Positions 51,003-59,554 are shown, counted from the stretch's first letter. The stretch: 64,000 bases of DNA from Candidatus Omnitrophota bacterium (GCA_903820505.1 CAIJHQ010000062.1:1-64000), one strand, 5' to 3'. The notes: generated from the letters alone by a model not told the origin. A program made the numbers and translations.

Positions 51003-52484
51003 CTACCTCTTGTCAAAAGACAGGTCCGTACCGGCCTCGATCCCCTTTTCGCCGTCCGGTAAGAGGTCTTCGAGGTACCGCTCGAACTCGTCCTCGAGGG
51101 CCAGACACGGCGCCGGTTTCAATCCCGTGATCCGTTCGATCGTGTCCAGGGTCTTCACGTCAAAAGGATCGCACATCGCCACTTTTAACGTCCCGGAGAC
51201 GACCTCGACCGGAAGCGCCCGGTGGTGCAGGATGAATTCCCTCGAAAAAAGACGCAGAACTTCCGGGTCGGCGGCCCAATCTTTCAGGCTGAAGTAGGGA
51301 ACCTTGAGCCGTTTCTCGAGCATGCGTCCGACGTCCTGGCTGGAAACGAGGTTCATGTCGATAAGCGTCTGCCCCAACCGTTGCCCGGTCTCCAGATGTT
51401 TCTTCAGCGCGAGTTCGAGCTGCTCTTCCGTGATCAGGCCCGCGATGAGAAGGATCTGCCCGAAAGGATCGATGCGTTTCTTGCTCACGGCGCCATTGAC
51501 CTCGGGTTTCAGGATATGGACCGCTTCGTCCACTTGCTTGATCGGGAAAGAGCGGCGGTCCTGCAGATAATGGCTCCCGGGCTGGGTCTTGAGGAATGAC
51601 TTCACCTCCGCCGCGTCCCGGGCGATCTCGCGGAGACCGACGTAGTTGCGGTAAAGGTTCGTGCAGCCGGCGACCACGCAAGAGACGAGCGGGAAATTCT
51701 CCATCTTTCCGCGGCGGTTCTCGACACGGATAAAACCCGCCTCCCGGTCTCCCTTGCTGTAATAGGTCGGCATGATCCGGTCAAAATCGTCAAGGAACTG
51801 CCGCGCGAAAACCTCTTCGAGCTCGGGAGGCAGCACGATGACGAAATCGTCCCCTCCCACATGCCCGATGAAACACTCCCCGTCCGGAGCCACGGCGTAA
51901 CTGGTCGTCACAAGGAGCCTTGCGGTCTGGAGGATGACGTCGTCCCCTTTTTGAAAACCGTAGTGGTCGTTGAAAGCCTTAAAATGATTGATATCAATAT
52001 AAAGCACGGAAAATTTTTCGCCCTCGCGAATCTTTTTGGCCACGACCTTCTCGATCGCGTGATTGCCCGGCAGGTGCGTCAGCGCGTTGGCCTCGACCCG
52101 CTCCATGGTCTTGGCGATGTTCAGGTTCACGCGAAGCTGGAGCACGAGCGGACTGAAAGGTTTGACAATAAAATCATCGAACCCCTTTTCATGCCCGAGC
52201 ATGAGTTCGGTCAGGCAGTTCTCTTCCGTGAGCATGATCACCGGCACGGCCATCAGGTGGGACCTCGAACGGATGATCCGGATCGGCATCTTGCCGTCCA
52301 CAGGCTCCATATCGCTCGAGAGCAGGATCAGGTCCATCACATCATGCTCGAGGATCCTCATGATCTGCTTGCTCTTGGTGGCCTCGAAGACCTTGTGGTG
52401 GCGCGCCGTGAGACGCATGACGATCAGCTCCCGCGTCGCGGCATCCTTCTCAACGACCAGGACCTTCTTGCCCTTGGCGCCCAT
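51003..52484 (-). CDS. Receiver-GGDEF-MshEN c-di-GMP protein with atypical receiver
   Basis: 493 residues from the ATG at 52484 (GGAG upstream), overlapping the panB stop by 1 nt. The receiver domain (about 5-125) keeps the Thr (MLTEE) and Lys (IVKPF). In the position of the phospho-acceptor Asp it has Ser: DLILLSSDMEPVDG. The GGDEF domain (about 135-300) has LTHLPGNHAIEK and GHVGGDDFVIVLP, with GGDDF in place of GGDEF. The C-terminal MshEN domain (about 340-480) has GQILLIAGLITEEQLELAL and GQRLGQTLIDMNL, a c-di-GMP-binding fold usually at the head of PilB. It may read rather than make c-di-GMP. Confidence 0.9.
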   Translation of the reverse strand: MGAKGKKVLVVEKDAATRELIVMRLTARHHKVFEATKSKQIMRILEHDVMDLILLSSDMEPVDGKMPIRIIRSRSHLMAVPVIMLTEENCLTELMLGHEKGFDDFIVKPFSPLVLQLRVNLNIAKTMERVEANALTHLPGNHAIEKVVAKKIREGEKFSVLYIDINHFKAFNDHYGFQKGDDVILQTARLLVTTSYAVAPDGECFIGHVGGDDFVIVLPPELEEVFARQFLDDFDRIMPTYYSKGDREAGFIRVENRRGKMENFPLVSCVVAGCTNLYRNYVGLREIARDAAEVKSFLKTQPGSHYLQDRRSFPIKQVDEAVHILKPEVNGAVSKKRIDPFGQILLIAGLITEEQLELALKKHLETGQRLGQTLIDMNLVSSQDVGRMLEKRLKVPYFSLKDWAADPEVLRLFSREFILHHRALPVEVVSGTLKVAMCDPFDVKTLDTIERITGLKPAPCLALEDEFERYLEDLLPDGEKGIEAGTDLSFDKR

Positions 52485-53269
52485 CAGAAACTCTCCTCGC
52501 GGGAAGGGAATTTTTTCTGCGTCACGTCGCGGCAATAATCACGGATGGCTTTTTCCATGATCTCCTCGATCCTCGCGTACCGTCTCACAAAACGGGGATT
52601 GACGCTGGAACGGATCCCGAGAATATCCTGCAGCACGAGGATCTGTCCGTCCGTCGCGGCACCGGCCCCGATCCCGATCGTCGGACACTTCACCGCCTGA
52701 GTGACGGTAGCCGCCAGCTCCGCCGGAATACATTCCAGCACCATCGCGAAAACTCCCAGCCGGTCCAGCATTTTGGCATCGTCCAGGATCGCCTTCGCCT
52801 CTTCGGGGGTTTTTCCATGAACGTGGAATTGGCTTCCGGTACTTTGCGGCAACATTCCCAAATGCCCCATGACGGGGATCCCCGCCGCGACAAGTTTCTG
52901 GACCTGCGGCTGGATCCTGATCCCGCCTTCCAGTTTGACGGCATCCGCGCCGCCTTCGTCGATGAATCGCCTAGCGTTCCGCAGGGCCGTCTCCGGATCT
53001 TCATAGGAATGGATGGGCATGTCCGCGACCACAAAAGTCTGTCCGGCGGCCCGGGTCACTGCTTGTGTGTGATAAAGGAGATTTTCCACGGTCACGCCGA
53101 GCGTGTTGGGATGTCCCAAGAACACCATGCCGACCGAATCGCCGACCATGAGGATGTCCACGCCGGCCGCTTCCGCGATCCGCGCGCTGGGATAGTCATA
53201 AAGACTGAGCGCCGTGATCTTTTCGCCGCGTCTTTTCTTTTCAGCGATGATCTGAAGGGTGTGTTTCAT
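52484..53269 (-). CDS. panB: Ketopantoate hydroxymethyltransferase
   Basis: 261 residues from the ATG at 53269. TLQIIAEKKRRGEKITALSL, VDILMVGDSVGMVFLGHPN, ADAVKLEGGI and GHLGMLPQS are signatures; Glu of LECIPAEL is the catalytic acid. It transfers a methylene-THF carbon to ketoisovalerate for pantothenate. It sits in a run fchA-folD-panB that supplies that methylene-THF. coaX, the next enzyme toward CoA, is at 62018. Confidence 0.95.
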   Translation of the reverse strand: MKHTLQIIAEKKRRGEKITALSLYDYPSARIAEAAGVDILMVGDSVGMVFLGHPNTLGVTVENLLYHTQAVTRAAGQTFVVADMPIHSYEDPETALRNARRFIDEGGADAVKLEGGIRIQPQVQKLVAAGIPVMGHLGMLPQSTGSQFHVHGKTPEEAKAILDDAKMLDRLGVFAMVLECIPAELAATVTQAVKCPTIGIGAGAATDGQILVLQDILGIRSSVNPRFVRRYARIEEIMEKAIRDYCRDVTQKKFPSREESF

Positions 53270-53329
53270 TGAGCCCGGCCAAGACCCCAAAAAACGTCCG
53301 ACGAATGCCGCAAGGTCTCCCGGTATCCG

Positions 53330-54193
53330 TCATGCATGAGCGGTTTGCCAATCGTAAGCGGTCATGAGGTTTTCCATGAGCATCGTGACCGTCAGCGGCC
53401 CGACCCCGCCGGGAACCGGCGTGATAAAACCTGCCCGCTTGACCGCGCCTTCAAAATCCACGTCTCCCTGGAGCTTTCCGTCCACTTCCGTCGTCCCGAT
53501 ATCGATGACGACCGCGCCCTGTTTGATCCATTCTCCCCTGACGACGCCCGGCTTTCCGGCGCAAGCCACCACGATCTCGCTCCCGTTGACGATCTTCCGG
53601 ATGTCTTCCGTGGAAGTTCCGGTATTGCAAATGGTCGTCGTCACGCGCGCTTCTCCCAGCAAAAGCTGGAGCGGGCGGCCGGCAATGGCGCTTTGTCCGA
53701 TGATCACCGCTTTTTTCCCGCGCAGCATGATCCCGGTGGACTTGATGAGCGTGTAGGCCGCGAAGGCCGTCGGCGGAATAAGTTTTCCGCGACGCAGCAC
53801 GATGAGACCGAGGCTTGTGGGGTGGACTCCCTCCACGTCTTTCCGCGGATCCATCGCCAAAAGGACTTTGTCCGCGTCGACCCCCGCCGGAAACGGCATC
53901 GAGATGAAAAGCCCGTGGACCGACCGGTCTTCCCCCAACGCGCGGACCTTTTCGATCAAGGCCTTTTCGTTCGCGACTTCGGAAACAGGGACCTTCCTGA
54001 AATCGATCCCCACCCTGGCCGAGAGCTTCTCCTGCTGACCGATGTACCAGGCCGAGGCGGGATTCTCGCTTGTCTGAATGGCGCACAGACAGGGCCTGGG
54101 AAGCCCGGTCGCGGTCAGCATCTGAATCTTTTCGGCGATCTTCTTCTGCAGGTCCCCGGCGATGTTCTTTCCTTCAAGGATCTTGGTCTCCAC
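53330..54193 (-). CDS. folD: FolD-like methylene-THF dehydrogenase, cyclohydrolase residues lost
   Basis: 287 residues; the first 124 align with E. coli FolD without gaps. Dehydrogenase features stay: NPASAWY with Tyr50, the Rossmann loop VIIGQSAIAGRPLQ, and ITPVPGGVGPLTVTML. The three cyclohydrolase residues are changed: K54 to Gln (YIGQQ), Q98 to Ser (GLFISMPFP) and D121 to Glu (KDVEGVHP). Replacing this Lys in human MTHFD1 abolishes cyclohydrolase and keeps dehydrogenase. The enzyme is probably dehydrogenase-only. It follows the cyclohydrolase-family gene fchA by 2 bp. Confidence 0.93.
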   Translation of the reverse strand: METKILEGKNIAGDLQKKIAEKIQMLTATGLPRPCLCAIQTSENPASAWYIGQQEKLSARVGIDFRKVPVSEVANEKALIEKVRALGEDRSVHGLFISMPFPAGVDADKVLLAMDPRKDVEGVHPTSLGLIVLRRGKLIPPTAFAAYTLIKSTGIMLRGKKAVIIGQSAIAGRPLQLLLGEARVTTTICNTGTSTEDIRKIVNGSEIVVACAGKPGVVRGEWIKQGAVVIDIGTTEVDGKLQGDVDFEGAVKRAGFITPVPGGVGPLTVTMLMENLMTAYDWQTAHA

Positions 54194-54195
54194 GT

Positions 54196-54801
54196 TCAGC
54201 TCCCCTTTTCGAAACGGTTCCGGAGTTCCGCGAGCGCTTTCTCGGCCCGCTCTTTCCGGTCTTTATTTTTCATATAAACCACATTGATATGCGCGGTATG
54301 AAAAGCCCCTTCGAACGCCGCCGACAAGAAAGCGCCGCTCACGACCAGATCGTTCGCGACGGAGCCCTTGACGAGCGTCCGCATGTGCGTGTTCCATTCC
54401 TTCGCCATGGCGATGATGAGCGCAAGGTCCGCCTGAAGGCGGAAGGCGTTCTGGAGCGCGTCCTCGAGTTTTTCCGCTGATGCGCCCGCCTTATAACAGG
54501 CCATCACCTCGTCGTAAACTTTGGGATCCAGGGAAACGACCTGGAGCGCCTGCGCCTTTGTTTTTTCCAGCGATTCGACGATCTCCTGCATCCGCTGGCG
54601 GTTCGCCTCATCCTGGAATTTTTGCTCGGCCGTCAGGTCCGCCTTGGGTTTCCGCTTGAGGGCGATCCGGGCGACCATTTGCGTCAATGCCATCCCGAGT
54701 GATCCGGTATACGCGGAAGCGCTGCCCCCGCCGGGGACCGGCGCTTCGCTCGCGAGCTTCTCCAAATAATCTTCAAGGCTCAGATCTGTATATTTTTTCA
54801 T
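54196..54801 (-). CDS. fchA: FchA-type methenyl-THF cyclohydrolase/cyclodeaminase
   Basis: 201 residues, all helical FTCD_C fold. SLEDYLEKLASEAPVPGGGS and ASAYTGSLGMALTQMVA are family signatures; the central and C-terminal helices follow (ADLALIIAMAKEWNTHM). Relatives are Methylobacterium Fch and acetogen FchA, or formimino-THF cyclodeaminase. No formiminotransferase gene is near, and the next gene is a FolD without cyclohydrolase residues, so cyclohydrolase is favoured. A TATAAT (minus strand, 54873-54868) lies about 67 bp upstream of the ATG. First gene of fchA-folD-panB. Confidence 0.9.
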   Translation of the reverse strand: MKKYTDLSLEDYLEKLASEAPVPGGGSASAYTGSLGMALTQMVARIALKRKPKADLTAEQKFQDEANRQRMQEIVESLEKTKAQALQVVSLDPKVYDEVMACYKAGASAEKLEDALQNAFRLQADLALIIAMAKEWNTHMRTLVKGSVANDLVVSGAFLSAAFEGAFHTAHINVVYMKNKDRKERAEKALAELRNRFEKGS

Positions 54802-54929
54802 CGTTCACCTGCCGCTAGGGTCCGCGGCCGCAAAAACTCCCGTGCGCCGCTCCGGAAAAACGGGGGCATTATACTCTATCCATGGAGTTTTTTGTAGCAT
54901 CTCGAAAATCGGCGGAAGAAGGAGGGAGA

Positions 54930-56435
54930 CTACTTCCAGGTGGCGCGCCGATGGCGGGCCTTTTGGTAAACCTCTTCGTAGTGCTTCGCAGAATCAAGCC
55001 AGGAGAAATGTTCCGACATCGCCCGCTTGCGCATCTGCGCCAGATAGTCCGGGTGGTCGTAGTAGGTATTGATGGCCCACCGGATCGTGTTGAAAATGGC
55101 GTCCGTGGTCTGATCATAATAAAGGAATCCGGTCCCGGACCCGGTCTTTTCGTCGTATTGTTCGACTGTGTCCCGCAACCCGCCGGTCGAGCGCACGATG
55201 GGAAGGGTTCCGTACTTCAAACTGTAGATCTGGTTCAGACCGCACGGCTCGTAAAGGGACGGCATCAGAAAGAAGTCCGCGCCGGCCTCGACCAGATGCG
55301 CCTTGCGGTTGCTGTGCCCGATCCAGGCCCCGACCCGCCCGGGATGGTGGGCCGGCAATCCCCCGAAAAAATCCTCCTGCCACTTTTCACCGCTCCCGAC
55401 GATGGCGAACTGCACCTTCATTTCCCGGAGAAGCCGGTGGATCACCAGCCCGAAAAGCTTGAAACCCTTCTGCTCGGCGAGACGCGACACGATCCCGATG
55501 ACGGGAACGTCTTCCTTTTCTTCCAGCAGGAAGTCCTTCTGAAGGGCTTTCTTGCAAAGTTTTTTCCCGGAAAGGTCACGCGATGAGTAATTGGCCGGGA
55601 TCAGCGTGTCGGTCTCCGGGTCCCAGTGGTCGTAATCGGCGCCGTTCAGTATCCCGAAAAGGTCTTCGCGGCGGCGCTGAAGATAGACCGAGAGGCCGTT
55701 CGCGCCGGGCTCGGAAAGGATCTCCCGGGCGTAGGTCGGACTGACCGTCGTGACCGCGTCCGCATAAAAGATCCCGGCCTTCATCAGGTTGATCCCGCCG
55801 AAATTCTCGAACTTGGCTTCCGTGAAATTCTCCGCGCCGAGACCGAGGAAGTCATAAACGCTCGCCTTGAACGTTCCCTGGTAGGCAATATTGTGGATTG
55901 AATAAACGGCCGCAGTATTCTTGAAAAATGGATCGTTCAGGTGCCAGATCTTGAGATAGGCCGGAACGAGCGCGGTCTGCCAGTCATGGGCATGAATGAT
56001 GTCCGGTTTGAAGTTGAGATCGCGGCAGAGTTGGAGCGCGGCGCTCGAGAAAAAGCCGTAGCGTTCGGCATTGTCCGAATGTTCCCAGTTCCCGTCATCG
56101 TAAATGCCGGCGCGGCCGAAAAAACTCTCGTTCTCGATAAAGTAGACCGGATAACCGTCGCTTTTTCCCTCAAGTACCTGACACCAGATCGTCCCCCGTC
56201 CGGTCGGAACCCCCATGGGCCCCAGGATCGGCTTTAGTTTATAATGATCCCGGTTGATAGCCCAATAGCGCGGCAGGACGAGCCGAACATCGTACCCTAA
56301 CTGCTTGAGGACCTTGGGAAGTGCGCCGCAGACATCTCCCAGCCCGCCCGTTTTGATGAACGGCACAGCTTCCGATGCCACGAACAATACTTTGATCTTC
56401 TTTTCGGTCTTTTGTTTTTCGGTCGTCCCGGCCAT
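54930..56435 (-). CDS. glgA: Glycogen/starch synthase GlgA
   Basis: 501 residues from the ATG at 56435. GT5 fold: VLFVASEAVPFIKTGGLGDV with the KTGGLGD ADP-glucose loop, IIHAHDWQTALVPAYL, VVSRLAEQKG-type centre (IGIVSRLAEQKGFKLFG), and MPSLYEPCGLNQIYSLKYGT near the end. It extends alpha-1,4-glucan from ADP- or UDP-glucose. The only glycogen gene in the window. It lies 33 bp downstream of the histidine kinase start region in the same direction. Confidence 0.95.
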   Translation of the reverse strand: MAGTTEKQKTEKKIKVLFVASEAVPFIKTGGLGDVCGALPKVLKQLGYDVRLVLPRYWAINRDHYKLKPILGPMGVPTGRGTIWCQVLEGKSDGYPVYFIENESFFGRAGIYDDGNWEHSDNAERYGFFSSAALQLCRDLNFKPDIIHAHDWQTALVPAYLKIWHLNDPFFKNTAAVYSIHNIAYQGTFKASVYDFLGLGAENFTEAKFENFGGINLMKAGIFYADAVTTVSPTYAREILSEPGANGLSVYLQRRREDLFGILNGADYDHWDPETDTLIPANYSSRDLSGKKLCKKALQKDFLLEEKEDVPVIGIVSRLAEQKGFKLFGLVIHRLLREMKVQFAIVGSGEKWQEDFFGGLPAHHPGRVGAWIGHSNRKAHLVEAGADFFLMPSLYEPCGLNQIYSLKYGTLPIVRSTGGLRDTVEQYDEKTGSGTGFLYYDQTTDAIFNTIRWAINTYYDHPDYLAQMRKRAMSEHFSWLDSAKHYEEVYQKARHRRATWK

Positions 56436-56488
56436 GGTCTTTCTTCCCGTCCTCAAGAAAAATTAAACCTTGTTTCGGATCTCATCCG

Positions 56489-57523
56489 TCAATTCTTTAG
56501 CGCCGGAAGTGTGAAATAAAAAACAGAACCCTCCCCGCTCTTGGGCGGGGATTCGATCCAGATACGTCCGTGATAGCGCTCGACGATCTTTTGGCAGGTC
56601 GCAAGACCGATCCCGGAACCCGGGTAGTCCTTGTGGGTCGTCGCCTTCTCAAACATGACGAAGATCCGTTTCTGGTCCTTTTTCGAAACACCGATACCGT
56701 TGTCGCGGACCGAAAAAAGCCATTCCTTCCCTTTCCGGACCGCTCCGATATGGATCCGGGGTTCCCGTTCGCAATACTTCAGCGCGTTACCGATCAGATT
56801 TTGGAAAAGCAATCCCGCGAGCGCGGGCTCGACCGCCAAAAACGGCAGAGGATCCGCGAGGATCTCCGCTTTCTTCTCCGAGATCTCAAAAGAAAACCCT
56901 TCCAGGGTCTCCTTCAGGACCTTCCCCAGATCCGTGGGAAGGACGAGAACGTCCCGGCTCCCGGCCCTTGCATAATCCAGAAGTTCCTTGATCATGACCG
57001 TCATGCGTTTCACATTCTTCAAGATGTTTTCCGTGAGCCCCTTCGCTTCCTGATCCGTACCTGCTTTAAACTTTTCGTCGAGCAGCTGCGTGTATCCGGA
57101 AATGTTGGTCGTCGGCGATTTGAGCTCGTGGGCGGCCCTGAAAGCGAACTGCTCAAGCTCCAGGGACTTCCTTTCCGCGTCTTCCTCCCGGCTGCGGATC
57201 GCGAGGGTCATCCAGCAGATAGCGCAAAAGCTGATCACGCAAATGAAACCGTTCCAGAAAGTCGTGACCCTGGCCCCCTCGATCCCGAGGTCCCACTGTT
57301 TCAGGAACCACAATACGGAGCACAAAAACACCATAGGCCAGCAGGCATTTCTGCCGAAATACCATGCCACGGCCGCGATAGAAGGGAAATAGAAAACATA
57401 AAAGGAGAGACTGCTCCCGACGAAGATATCCAGGTAAAAGATGACAAGGGTGCAGAGAAAAATAAAAAAAACAGCGAGAATTTCGGATATTTTGAGATTT
57501 TTCAGTTTCGGTGTCCTGTCCAA
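56489..57523 (-). CDS. Membrane-bound sensor histidine kinase
   Basis: 344 residues from a TTG at 57523 with GGAGGGAG about six bases upstream; an in-frame ATG 47 codons earlier would add an unlikely leader overlapping the divergent GT2 gene. Three or four membrane helices (about 12-125) with little periplasmic loop, then HisKA with FAFRAAHELKSPTTNISGYT (phospho-His) and HATPase with NLIGNALKYC, RDNGIGVSKKDQ and GSGIGLATCQKIVERY. The related DNA-binding regulator is not here. The start codon is my inference. Confidence 0.88.
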   Translation of the reverse strand: MDRTPKLKNLKISEILAVFFIFLCTLVIFYLDIFVGSSLSFYVFYFPSIAAVAWYFGRNACWPMVFLCSVLWFLKQWDLGIEGARVTTFWNGFICVISFCAICWMTLAIRSREEDAERKSLELEQFAFRAAHELKSPTTNISGYTQLLDEKFKAGTDQEAKGLTENILKNVKRMTVMIKELLDYARAGSRDVLVLPTDLGKVLKETLEGFSFEISEKKAEILADPLPFLAVEPALAGLLFQNLIGNALKYCEREPRIHIGAVRKGKEWLFSVRDNGIGVSKKDQKRIFVMFEKATTHKDYPGSGIGLATCQKIVERYHGRIWIESPPKSGEGSVFYFTLPALKN

Positions 57524-57630
57524 AGCCCGCTCCCTCCGAGCCGATAGTATAGGCCCTGCTTCTATACTGTCAACGACGATAGGCAACGGCGCCGAATACG
57601 CGCAACTTTTTGCCTCGCGTTCCATTATGC

Positions 57631-57636
57631 TATAAT
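57631..57636 (+). promoter_or_regulatory. TATAAT -10 element 8 bp before the GT2 start
   Basis: TATAAT at 57631-57636 leaves 8 bases to the ATG, and CCGCTCCC in front of the ATG has no Shine-Dalgarno. Transcription would start at or next to the ATG. No good -35 is seen. Confidence 0.45.
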
Positions 57637-57644
57637 CCGCTCCC

Positions 57645-58505
57645 ATGGACATGATCAGCGTCATTATTCCCGTTCACAACCGCCAGGACGTTCTGCCGCG
57701 GGCCGTCGGTTCCGTCCTGAAACAAAAGGGCGTTTCCTTCGAGTTGATCATCGTGGATGACGGATCGACAGAAGATCCTTGTTCGAAGCTCGGAGCTCAA
57801 ACCACCCCTGTTTCGCTTCCCAAAGAATGTCACGCGCTGCGCATTATACGTTGCCCGGAAAATAAAGGCCCCGCCGCCGCACGGAACCGCGGGATCAAGG
57901 AAACTCACGGTACGTGGATCGCTTTTCTGGATTCGGACGATGAATGGAAGCCCGGAAAGCTCAAGGCCCAACTGGATTTCTTCGCGAAGCATCCGGATTA
58001 CGGGATCTGTCAGACCGAAGAGATCTGGGTCCGCAACGGAACGCGCGTCAATCCCATGAAAAAACACAAAAAATACGGGGGATGGATCTTCCGGGAATGC
58101 CTGCCGCTTTGCATTGTAAGCCCGTCGGCGGTCATGATGCAGCGCAAGTTTTTTGACGCGGTGGGACTGTTTGACGAATCGCTTCCCGCCTGCGAGGATT
58201 ACGACCTGTGGCTCCGCATCGCTTCGCGCTATCCGGTCGGCCTGATCGAAAAACCGTACCTCATCAAATACGGCGGCCACACGGACCAGCGCTCCCGGGA
58301 ATTCCCGGCCATGGACCGCTTCCGGATCCAGTCCCTCGCAAAAATCCTGCGTGAAAAGATCCTTGATCCGGAACAAGAAGCCGCCGCTAGAAAAATGCTG
58401 GAAGAAAAGGCGAAGATCTATATCGCCGGCGCTCTGAAGAGAGGAAAAGAAAAAGAAGCGGAAGAGGTCAGACTGCTCATCCGAAACGTCATCATAAAGA
58501 TTTGA
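57645..58505 (+). CDS. Family 2 glycosyltransferase
   Basis: 286 residues. SVIIPVHNRQDVLPRAVGSV, ELIIVDDGSTEDP, NKGPAAARNRGIKE and FLDSDDEWKPGKL (DxD) define a GT-A fold; CEDYDLWLRIASRYPVG holds the catalytic region. It transfers a sugar to a surface glycan; donor and acceptor unknown. Possibly leaderless (see 57631). Divergent from the histidine kinase. Confidence 0.92.
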   Translation: MDMISVIIPVHNRQDVLPRAVGSVLKQKGVSFELIIVDDGSTEDPCSKLGAQTTPVSLPKECHALRIIRCPENKGPAAARNRGIKETHGTWIAFLDSDDEWKPGKLKAQLDFFAKHPDYGICQTEEIWVRNGTRVNPMKKHKKYGGWIFRECLPLCIVSPSAVMMQRKFFDAVGLFDESLPACEDYDLWLRIASRYPVGLIEKPYLIKYGGHTDQRSREFPAMDRFRIQSLAKILREKILDPEQEAAARKMLEEKAKIYIAGALKRGKEKEAEEVRLLIRNVIIKI

Positions 58506-58513
58506 ATAGAAAA

Positions 58514-58539
58514 CGGGCGGGGCCCAAAGACCCCGCCCG
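58514..58539 (-). terminator. Terminator hairpin between convergent GT2 and Cys-rich peptide genes
   Basis: CGGGCGGGG (58514-58522) pairs perfectly with CCCCGCCCG (58531-58539). On the minus strand it is followed by TTTTCTATT, a fair U-tract; on the plus strand there is none. Confidence 0.75.
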
Positions 58540-58549
58540 CTCGCCAGCT

Positions 58550-58681
58550 CTACTTCTTGGTGCATTCGCAGGGATTGCATTTGCAAGGCTTGCAGGTACA
58601 CTGCTTGCCCGCGAACGCGGTTGTCCCCAACGCCCCCAACACACTCGCGAAAACCAGCATCAAAGCTATCAATTTCTTCAT
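58550..58681 (-). CDS. Exported Cys-rich metallothionein-like microprotein
   Basis: 43 residues. Signal peptide MKKLIALMLVFASVLG...TAFA|G, then a mature stretch of about 19 residues with seven Cys in CxC and CxxC spacing (QCTCKPCKCNPCECTKK). GGGAG precedes the ATG at 58681. It lies 49 bp downstream of the csoR operon. Likely a periplasmic or outer-membrane metal-binding peptide (inference). No family recognised. Confidence 0.8.
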   Translation of the reverse strand: MKKLIALMLVFASVLGALGTTAFAGKQCTCKPCKCNPCECTKK

Positions 58682-58730
58682 TTTAATCACTCCCTTTCGA
58701 CAAGGTTAAAGTTTCACAGTTCGAGAAACA

Positions 58731-59147
58731 TCAACCCAGCGGAGGAGCGCGGAAGGAAAATGTGAAGTTAAGAACACATTGCGTAAAATAAGCGGTCGGC
58801 GGGCCGCAGTTGATCCTGCGCCGGTGGACCGTATGTCCTGTCCCGGGAGTGGTAGCAGTAAACAACGGAACATCCGCCACAGCATCTTCCGGCAAAATGG
58901 CACCCGCAAGGGGGGCCTCCCCTGTGAGGATGGCCTTTTTTTCGAGCTGGCATTTCCCGCAACAGTCTTTACGGGCCGGCTCCTTCGCTTTTGCCTGCGT
59001 GTTGCCGTGATGGCATTGCGCCATTTTCACTTGGACCTTCCCGGTGAATTCGTGGCAATCCCCGGAGACACACGCGCACGTCAGCCCGGCCCCGAGAGCT
59101 GTCGTCAGGAAAAACGCTGTGGCTAACGCCAAAAACTTGTTTCTCAT
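58731..59147 (-). CDS. Exported Cys/His-rich DUF2946-like protein
   Basis: 138 residues. Signal peptide (about 1-24), then Cys/His clusters CACVSGDCHEF, AQCHHGN and DCCGKCQLE, and a C-terminal NFTFSFRAPPLG recalling the R-x-PP end of DUF2946 proteins. Overlaps csoR by 4 nt (ATGA), so it is made with the regulator. Probably binds Cu(I) or a similar soft metal in the periplasm (inference). Confidence 0.78.
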   Translation of the reverse strand: MRNKFLALATAFFLTTALGAGLTCACVSGDCHEFTGKVQVKMAQCHHGNTQAKAKEPARKDCCGKCQLEKKAILTGEAPLAGAILPEDAVADVPLFTATTPGTGHTVHRRRINCGPPTAYFTQCVLNFTFSFRAPPLG

Positions 59148-59422
59148 TTTCGAATGCCCTTAAAGAGCTTGTAGATCTCTTCGAGTTTGGCTTTTTTATC
59201 TTTCGCTGATCTTCCTTCAAAAGCATTCCGAACGCAGGCGTTCAGATGGTTCTTGAGGATCTCCGCTTCCACTTTCTTCAACGCCCCGCCGATGGCTCCC
59301 ATGGCATTCAGAATGTCGATGCAATAACGCCCTTCTTCGATCATTTTCTGGATGCCGCGGACCTGCCCCTCGATCCTCCGGAGCGCTACCAATGTATCCC
59401 TCTGATCCGTTCCCTTTTTCAT
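59144..59422 (-). CDS. csoR: CsoR/FrmR-family metal-sensing repressor
   Basis: 92 residues, all helical. LRRIEGQVRGIQKMIEEGRY (DNA-binding helix), YCIDILNAMGAI and ILKNHLNACVRNAF supply the Cys/His/Cys sites of CsoR (Cu(I)) and FrmR types. AAGGAGG precedes the ATG. It heads a transcript with the Cys-rich exported protein. Its operator overlaps its promoter (59448-59477). Confidence 0.92.
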   Translation of the reverse strand: MKKGTDQRDTLVALRRIEGQVRGIQKMIEEGRYCIDILNAMGAIGGALKKVEAEILKNHLNACVRNAFEGRSAKDKKAKLEEIYKLFKGIRK

Positions 59423-59447
59423 GGTTCCTCCTTCCCCTTCTGATCAA

Positions 59448-59477
59448 ACTATAGCATACCCCCATGGGGTATGTCAA
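59448..59477 (-). promoter_or_regulatory. csoR promoter with CATACCCC-N3-GGGGTATG operator
   Basis: Minus strand: TTGACA (59477-59472), 18-bp spacer, TATAGT (59453-59448). The inverted repeat CATACCCC-CAT-GGGGTATG (59455-59473) fills the space between -35 and -10, the usual place and GC-rich form of CsoR-family operators. Confidence 0.88.
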
Positions 59478-59554
59478 GACGCGGGGTGCACGTCCCGCAC
59501 CGTACGCCGAATTCCTTTTAAAGCTTTGCCATTCCCCTTTCCCCGGTTTTTGAA

